From Thermoplasmata archaeon (GTDB lineage Archaea > Thermoplasmatota > Thermoplasmata > Lutacidiplasmatales > UBA184), in contig JAKAUN010000005.1 of the NCBI GenBank assembly GCA_021817605.1, positions 38,248 through 102,247 on the forward strand: 64,000 bases of DNA, read 5' to 3'. A program made the translations under genes and the position numbers. Under the pieces are notes generated by a model that saw only the letters and a program-made list of their open reading frames with translations, searched no databases and had not been told where the DNA came from. Numbering within the stretch: the first letter of the stretch is position 1; the number at the start of each line of letters is the position of its first letter. Below are positions 59,682-64,000 of this stretch, in pieces.

Positions 59682-60449
59682 TCAGAGCGTGGAGAGCGCC
59701 GGGTCGAGCATCTTCGCCTCGGCACGCCGAAGGAGCTCGGCGGTCGCCGAGCGGCTGATCCCAAGGATGCGGGAGATCTCGTGGAGGTTGGTGCGGCGGG
59801 GGAAGGCGTAGAACCCGAGACGATAGGCGGTCTCGATGGCGGCCGACTGCCGGGTGGTGAGGGCGCGGGTCGGGCGATACTTGCGTGCGCGGTAGACGGT
59901 AGGCGTCTCGCCGCCCGAGGCGTCCCGCAGGGAGGCGACGAGCCGGCCGACCCTCGGGCTTCTCGGAAGCAGGAGGTTCCAGCGGTCTCGACGCCCGCCC
60001 TCAGCGCTCGGAAGGTACCGGCAGGAGGTGCAGACAGCTCCGGTCTTCAACACCATACCGCACGCCGGCGGCAGCGCGGAGACGACGCGGACGACGCGGC
60101 GGGACGGAGCGAGCGGGACGACGGTGACCTCCTTGACCTTCGAAGGACCGAGGAGGTAGCGCTCGACCGCCTCGAGGTCTCCCGGCGAGCCGACCAGCTC
60201 GACGACCTGCAAGAGGCGGCTCGGGGTGCGCACCATCGGTCGGCAGACCTGGATCTTCGCACGGACCGGCCAGCGGGTCGTCACCTCGCGGAGCCATTGG
60301 ACCTCGTTGCCCGCGGAGACCTCGACCTCGATGAGGGGGAGCCCGGAGAGAGCGTCCGAGCCGGACCGGGGCCGCGCAGAGGCGGCCCGGGCGGAACGGG
60401 CAACGGCCCCCATCGTCATCGCGGCCTTCGCGACGGTCCGGGGCCTCAT
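59682..60449 (-). CDS. HTH (bacterio-opsin-activator-type) transcription regulator
   Basis: The 255-residue product ends with a Bat-type helix-turn-helix: ALTTRQSAAIETAYRLGFYA, RRTNLHEISRILGISRSATA, LRRAEAKML. The preceding region (about residues 40-180) resembles the sensory part of this family, with Cys residues in PPACGMVLKTGAVCTSCRYL that could bind a ligand or metal. Such regulators are common in Thermoplasmata and Haloarchaea. ATG 60449 has a GGAGG about 9 nt upstream (ggcggaggacgaattaatg). Its place next to the enoyl-CoA hydratase and benzoyl-CoA genes makes it a candidate regulator of aromatic degradation, by position only. Confidence 0.82.
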   Translation of the reverse strand: MRPRTVAKAAMTMGAVARSARAASARPRSGSDALSGLPLIEVEVSAGNEVQWLREVTTRWPVRAKIQVCRPMVRTPSRLLQVVELVGSPGDLEAVERYLLGPSKVKEVTVVPLAPSRRVVRVVSALPPACGMVLKTGAVCTSCRYLPSAEGGRRDRWNLLLPRSPRVGRLVASLRDASGGETPTVYRARKYRPTRALTTRQSAAIETAYRLGFYAFPRRTNLHEISRILGISRSATAELLRRAEAKMLDPALSTL

Positions 60450-60563
60450 TAATTCGTCCTCCGCCACCCTAGCACGACCGGGTCGGGCCCACGGGCCCTG
60501 CCCGGACCGTTCTGCCCCCTGGCCGACAGCTCGCACCGTCGTGGTCGGGCGTGTCGGCTCCCG

Positions 60564-61277
60564 TCAGGGAGTCCGACCGCGCCGGGCCTTCGCCCGGCGC
60601 AGGCGCTCGGCGTGGGCCCGGAGCATTTTGCGGGTCTGCTCCTGGTCGATGCGAAGGATGCGACCGAGCTCCCGGATCGGCTGGCGATGCTGGTCCACGC
60701 GCAGGTCGGACCAGCGGTCGCCCCAGGCCAAGTCGAACCACGGTTCCCGGTGGACGACCAGGAGGGCCGCCGACTCGATCCCGCGTCGGTCGCCTCCCTT
60801 GCGATAGCCGGCCTCGAGCGTGCGAAGGAGCCGGCTCGCCAGCGGCCCGCGGCTCCCCTCGAAGGTGCGAGCCATCGCATGCACGACCTCCTCGCTCGCG
60901 ACGAGGTTCCCCTGGCAGGTGAACCCCTCCCCGGCGAGGTGGGTCGCGCTCTCAAGGCACTTCGCCCCGGTCCAAGCGGCGCTGCGGCCCCGTCGGTCCA
61001 CGACCCCGAGCTGGCGGTGGTCGCGTTTCGGGTCCGCCCGTGTGAGCTTGCGCACGACCTCGGCGGCAGAGAGCCCGCGGCGCAGCAGGGCGAGGCCTTC
61101 CGGCCCGTAGTTGTAGTTCGTGTCGGCCTGGGTCGCGAGCGCCCCGACCTTCCACCCCGCCCAGGGCACGACCGCCCCGACGCTCAACGGTTTGGTCGAG
61201 ACGGCCACGCCCCAGTAGCCGGTATCGAGGTCGCACGCTACGATCGAGAACGTGCCGTATTCGTTGCGTCCGTACAT
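60564..61277 (-). CDS. DUF1028 family protein
   Basis: The 237-residue product begins YGRNEYGTFSIVACDLDTGY, then WGVAVSTKPLSVGAVVPWAG, KVGALATQADTNYNYGPEGL, GEGFTCQGNLVASEEVVHAM and GGDRRGIESAALLVVHREPW. This is the DUF1028 pattern, an Ntn-hydrolase-like fold sometimes linked to peptidoglycan or amide hydrolysis in bacteria; the exact reaction is not known. ATG 61277 is chosen because homology starts there; upstream codons are Arg-rich noise. A possible regulatory or substrate link with neighbouring genes is not visible. Confidence 0.85.
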   Translation of the reverse strand: MYGRNEYGTFSIVACDLDTGYWGVAVSTKPLSVGAVVPWAGWKVGALATQADTNYNYGPEGLALLRRGLSAAEVVRKLTRADPKRDHRQLGVVDRRGRSAAWTGAKCLESATHLAGEGFTCQGNLVASEEVVHAMARTFEGSRGPLASRLLRTLEAGYRKGGDRRGIESAALLVVHREPWFDLAWGDRWSDLRVDQHRQPIRELGRILRIDQEQTRKMLRAHAERLRRAKARRGRTP

Positions 61278-61501
61278 GCGCGTCGGTGGCTTCAGCGGCC
61301 CTCGCCAGATGAACTCTCGGGCCCGGCGGGTGCATCGGGAGGCGCCCTCCAGCGCCGGGAAGGGCCGGGAAGCCGAGAGCACACGCTCCGGTTTCCTCAG
61401 CCGCCGGGCAGGACCCGGCTGGGGCCGCGGAGGGGAGCTACGCTGGCCCCCTCCGCGGTAAGGAAAGTGTTTCCCGAGGAAGCGCTGCTGCCTTCCCCGC
61501 T

Positions 61502-61861
61502 TCAGTTTCGACCGGGACTTTTGGAGGTCGCCTCTCCTCCCTTCGCGTGGCCGCGCATATCGCTCCCGTGGACGTGCTCGTGCCCTAGGCACTTCCCTTG
61601 GTCTCGGTGCTGGCCGTGGTCGCACGAAGTCGGCGCGGAGGACGACGGCCCGGACGGAGGCACGGGAGTCGTGGTCGTCGGCGGTTGGAGGCTCGAGCCG
61701 CTCGCGTGGTGCACGGAATCCCCGCCCCCCGATCGCGGAGGGGCGGCCGGACCTTGCACCGACTGCCCGTGGGCCCCTTGGGTCAACACCGCCGCTAGGA
61801 TGACGAGCGCGGGCAGAACCGCGGCAGCGGTGGCGATGGCTCGCTTCGCCATTCGCTTCAT
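61502..61861 (-). CDS. Small secreted His/Gly-rich protein
   Basis: The 119-residue product starts at ATG 61861 with a signal peptide (KRAIATAAAVLPALVILAAV up to HGQS) and a Pro/Ser/Thr-rich mature part that ends in a His-rich stretch (CDHGQHRDQGKCLGHEHVHG). The His and Cys residues could bind metal. I do not recognise a family. TATA-like agattttt lies about 35-40 nt upstream on the minus strand. Confidence 0.6.
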   Translation of the reverse strand: MKRMAKRAIATAAAVLPALVILAAVLTQGAHGQSVQGPAAPPRSGGGDSVHHASGSSLQPPTTTTPVPPSGPSSSAPTSCDHGQHRDQGKCLGHEHVHGSDMRGHAKGGEATSKSPGRN

Positions 61862-62032
61862 AGTGTGCCTCGACGGGCCGGGAAAACCGTCAAAAATCTG
61901 CCGATGCATCGGCACGCCTCCTGACGACGTATAGCAAGAGGGAGCCGCAAGGAGCCGGACCGAGCCGAGGCCCCCCTCCCGGATCCACGATACGGTCGGC
62001 GGGGCTCTCCGAGCGGGCCCGGGCTGGCCACC

Positions 62033-62824
62033 CTACGGCCGGTGGCGGGGCATTCGCCACGCGTCCACGACAAGATGCAGCGGGATCGCCTCGATCCACT
62101 CCTTGGCGACACGCCGCCCAACGAACTCCTCCGTCGGCCGCGGCTCGGCAAGGTTGACGATGGCCCAGCCTGCTTCCCGCAGCGCGGCGGCATACCACGA
62201 GAGGGGGCGGTGGTAGCCCGTGGTGCGTGCGATTACCTTCCCCGCGGCGTCCATCCACGGGAAGACGTCGCTGTGCGGCTCCCGGTAGGCGGTGACCTTG
62301 CGGCAGATCGTCTGAGGCTCGCCCACCCCGGCGGGGGCCTCAAGGCACCACGACGAGCGCGTGTCGACATCGAAGCACGGGTGGCTTATGCTGAAGACGA
62401 ACCGCCCCTCGTCGCGCACGACGCGGCCCACTTCGCCAATCGCCTCCTTGGCCTTGGGGATGTTCATGAGCGACATGTTGGCGAAGGCGACGTCGAAGCT
62501 CCCGTCACCCAGACCGTGGAGGTCCGAAGCATCCCGCTCGAGGTAGGTGATCCCCAGCGGCTCGTCGGCTTCCCGAGCAAGGGCGCGACGGATCAGCGCC
62601 GAGGCGACATCGATCCCTACGACGTGAGCCCCCCGACGGGCGAGCCGGCGCGAGAGGTAGCCGTTGCCGCAACCGACGTCGAGCAACCGGGTCCCTCGGG
62701 AGAGGTCCCCGAGCGCACCGAGGAGGCCGGGATCGATGAGGGTTCGGTGCCAGAGATCCCCTTCGTCTCCCTGCTTGAGGTCGTACCAGCTCCCGAATCC
62801 GTTGACCTCGGAGTCCGCGCTCAT
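62033..62824 (-). CDS. Class I SAM-dependent methyltransferase
   Basis: The 263-residue product has the Rossmann methyltransferase fold: TRLLDVGCGNGYLSRRLARR is motif I, VVGIDVASALIRRALA is motif II, FDVAFANMSLMNIPKAKEAI is the acidic/post II region, and FVFSISHPCFD follows. The HPCF segment is common in small-molecule methyltransferases (biosynthesis of quinones, sterols or similar). The substrate cannot be named. ATG 62824; gcctaagag (62856-62864) may be its TATA box. Confidence 0.85.
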   Translation of the reverse strand: MSADSEVNGFGSWYDLKQGDEGDLWHRTLIDPGLLGALGDLSRGTRLLDVGCGNGYLSRRLARRGAHVVGIDVASALIRRALAREADEPLGITYLERDASDLHGLGDGSFDVAFANMSLMNIPKAKEAIGEVGRVVRDEGRFVFSISHPCFDVDTRSSWCLEAPAGVGEPQTICRKVTAYREPHSDVFPWMDAAGKVIARTTGYHRPLSWYAAALREAGWAIVNLAEPRPTEEFVGRRVAKEWIEAIPLHLVVDAWRMPRHRP

Positions 62825-63820
62825 CTGCGACCGAGCTCCGCCGGTGGGGGCGGGCTCTTAGGCTTGGCGCGAGACTGACCGCGGACCCACTACGGCCAGG
62901 CCACGCGATGCCACCCGCCGATTTGCGCCGAGCCTGGCCCTCCCGTACTCGCAGGAGGAGGGTTGAGACCGAAAGTGGTCGGTCCGTCACCCCCAATCCA
63001 GGGCCGCATCGTAAGCTACCTCACCGGGGCGCTCCGGGCGCGCTTGGCCCTGGCCGACGCGTGAGCAGAACGATCGCGACACCCACCACGACGCCGACGG
63101 CCACAACTCCGCCGGGGGGACAGCTCCAGACGGAACCTCCGTGGCCAGCCGAGGCTGCGAAGCACGCCGGCCCGGTGGATGGGCCGGGCGGCTGGGCGAT
63201 GGCCGTCGGGGGGCTTATCGCGGAGGCCGTGACCTTCGCGGCCGAGACCCCTACGGCCTCCTCGGGACTCGGGTTCCCGAGAAAGACGCGTGTCGGGCAA
63301 GCCGCGTTGTGTCCCGTCGAGACGGCGTTGTCGTCGGATGCTAGAGTAGACGCTCGCGGCACGCTCGCCCTCGCCGTTGCGGCGACCGCCATGTCGCCGG
63401 CGGCGACCGCCGACCCGCGCGTCCCGCACCGCCGGCGCGACAGCGGCCGATTCGTTCGAGGACCCGAGGGCCTCCAGGCTGAGGTACATCGACGGTCGTC
63501 TGGCCGCGACCAGCCTCACGCGCTGTCGGCTCCGTCTTCCGCAGCCGACCGGAATGGGGCCGGCAGGCTGCCCACCGCCACACCGCCAGCCCCGGCCCCC
63601 GAGAGCGCCGCGGCGCCACGGTCGCGGGACAGCGCTTTGGGGGGCGGGGGGCCTGGGCTACGGCATGACGATCTCGGACAAGCCGGCCCGGGAGCTCCCT
63701 GATGCCGCTGCGGACGGGCCCGCCGGGGCCTGATAGGAGAATCTATTAGAACCCATGCACCCGTACCCTCCTCGTGAACCCGTAGCCATTCAGGCTTGTG
63801 CCACGCGTGAGTGATTCTGT
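62825..63820. other. About 1 kb with no supported gene
   Basis: Frames on both strands are Ala/Pro/Arg-rich and lack recognisable domains. The most protein-like is a minus-strand frame at 63021-63392 that ends in one hydrophobic helix (GGVVAVGVVVGVAIVLL), a possible small membrane protein but too weak to call. From about 63730 the DNA becomes more AT-rich; this lies just downstream of the transposase stop and probably belongs to the end of the insertion element. Confidence 0.5.
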
Positions 63821-64000
63821 TCAGCCAATTGTCGAGGGGATTCTCATCAGACCTGGGCCGGGATTCCCGGAGAGCGCCTGCTTGAGAATCTCGACAAACA
63901 CGATCCCCCGTTTCTGGCACGTCCGATAGACCGTCAGCAACCGCTCGAGCACCCACGCGCCGAGCCACGACCGTCGGCCGCCGCTGATCTTGCGGTAGAG
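63821..64000 (-). CDS. IS66-like transposase, C-terminal fragment at window edge
   Basis: The 59 residues before the stop at 63821-63823 are KISGGRRSWLGAWVLERLLT, VYRTCQKRGIVFVEILKQAL and a short tail. The GxRSxxGxxxxERxLTVxxT pattern is the C-terminal end of IS66-family transposases. The rest of the gene lies beyond the right edge, so I cannot say whether it is intact. AT-rich DNA after the stop (63730-63820) may be the element's end. Confidence 0.6.
   Translation of the reverse strand, partial: LYRKISGGRRSWLGAWVLERLLTVYRTCQKRGIVFVEILKQALSGNPGPGLMRIPSTIG

Noticed and set aside
63516-63968. Minus-strand 150-codon frame overlapping the transposase fragment
   Set aside because: It is out of frame with the IS66-like C-terminus and shows no family pattern.
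1-64000. CRISPR array, rRNA operon or prophage
   Set aside because: I saw no short direct repeats with regular spacers, no rRNA sequence, and no phage structural genes anywhere in the window.

Overview
The window is very GC-rich archaeal chromosome. Archaeal or archaeal/eukaryotic information-processing genes (TFB, Gar1, S19e, S17e, L31e, L39e, aIF6, a PDCD5 homologue, a Trm-G10-type tRNA methyltransferase, a diphthamide ligase) rule out a bacterium. Many genes have an AT-rich TATA-like box centred about 25-28 nt upstream of an ATG/GTG start codon, i.e. leaderless transcripts. Together with DUF5611- and DUF981-like proteins and large secreted Ig-like proteins, this points to an uncultured, high-GC member of Thermoplasmatota. 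That placement is inference.

Layout. 1-7 kb: a KaiC-type ATPase cut by the left edge, a phosphoglucose/phosphomannose isomerase, a gene-poor stretch, an NTF2-like protein, a tRNA-Ser(CGA) whose T-loop is interrupted by about 33 nt, a small-archaeal-modifier/ThiS-like protein, and two unknown helical proteins. 7-9 kb: gar1-tfb and purN. 9.1-14.8 kb (minus): a molybdo-hydroxylase operon whose medium subunit carries the extra four-cysteine cluster loop of 4-hydroxybenzoyl-CoA reductase, with xdhC and mocA maturation genes. 14.9-17.2 kb: a ribosomal cluster. 17.5-23.5 kb: a three-gene VWA / GTPase / coiled-coil cassette of unknown role. 23.5-29 kb: housekeeping genes and an intramembrane protease. 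29-35.6 kb: a 2151-residue surface protein with 19 Ig-like and 5 further repeats. 35.7-37.7 kb: a cNMP-binding protein and GlmM. 37.8-44.9 kb: a seven-gene tetrapyrrole operon, hemA-C-D-B-hemQ-like-L-E. 45-51.5 kb: two secreted proteins, Dph6, a PhoU-like regulator and a DUF981 protein. 51.6-58.7 kb (minus): a complete ATP-dependent (class I) benzoyl-CoA pathway, oah-bcrB-bcrA-bcrD-bcrC-dch-had. 58.8-64 kb: another enoyl-CoA hydratase, an HTH regulator, DUF1028, a secreted peptide, a methyltransferase, and the C-terminal end of an IS66-like transposase at the right edge.

How the genes fit together. HcrABC would convert 4-hydroxybenzoyl-CoA to benzoyl-CoA. BcrABCD would reduce that to a cyclic diene, and Dch, Had and Oah would carry it to 3-hydroxypimelyl-CoA. 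The window therefore holds the core of anaerobic aromatic degradation in an archaeon. The aryl-CoA ligase, the ferredoxin system and lower beta-oxidation are not here. The heme operon contains HemE and a HemQ-like protein rather than siroheme-branch genes, which is unusual for an archaeon. The VWA/GTPase/coiled-coil cassette is the best candidate for an undescribed system.
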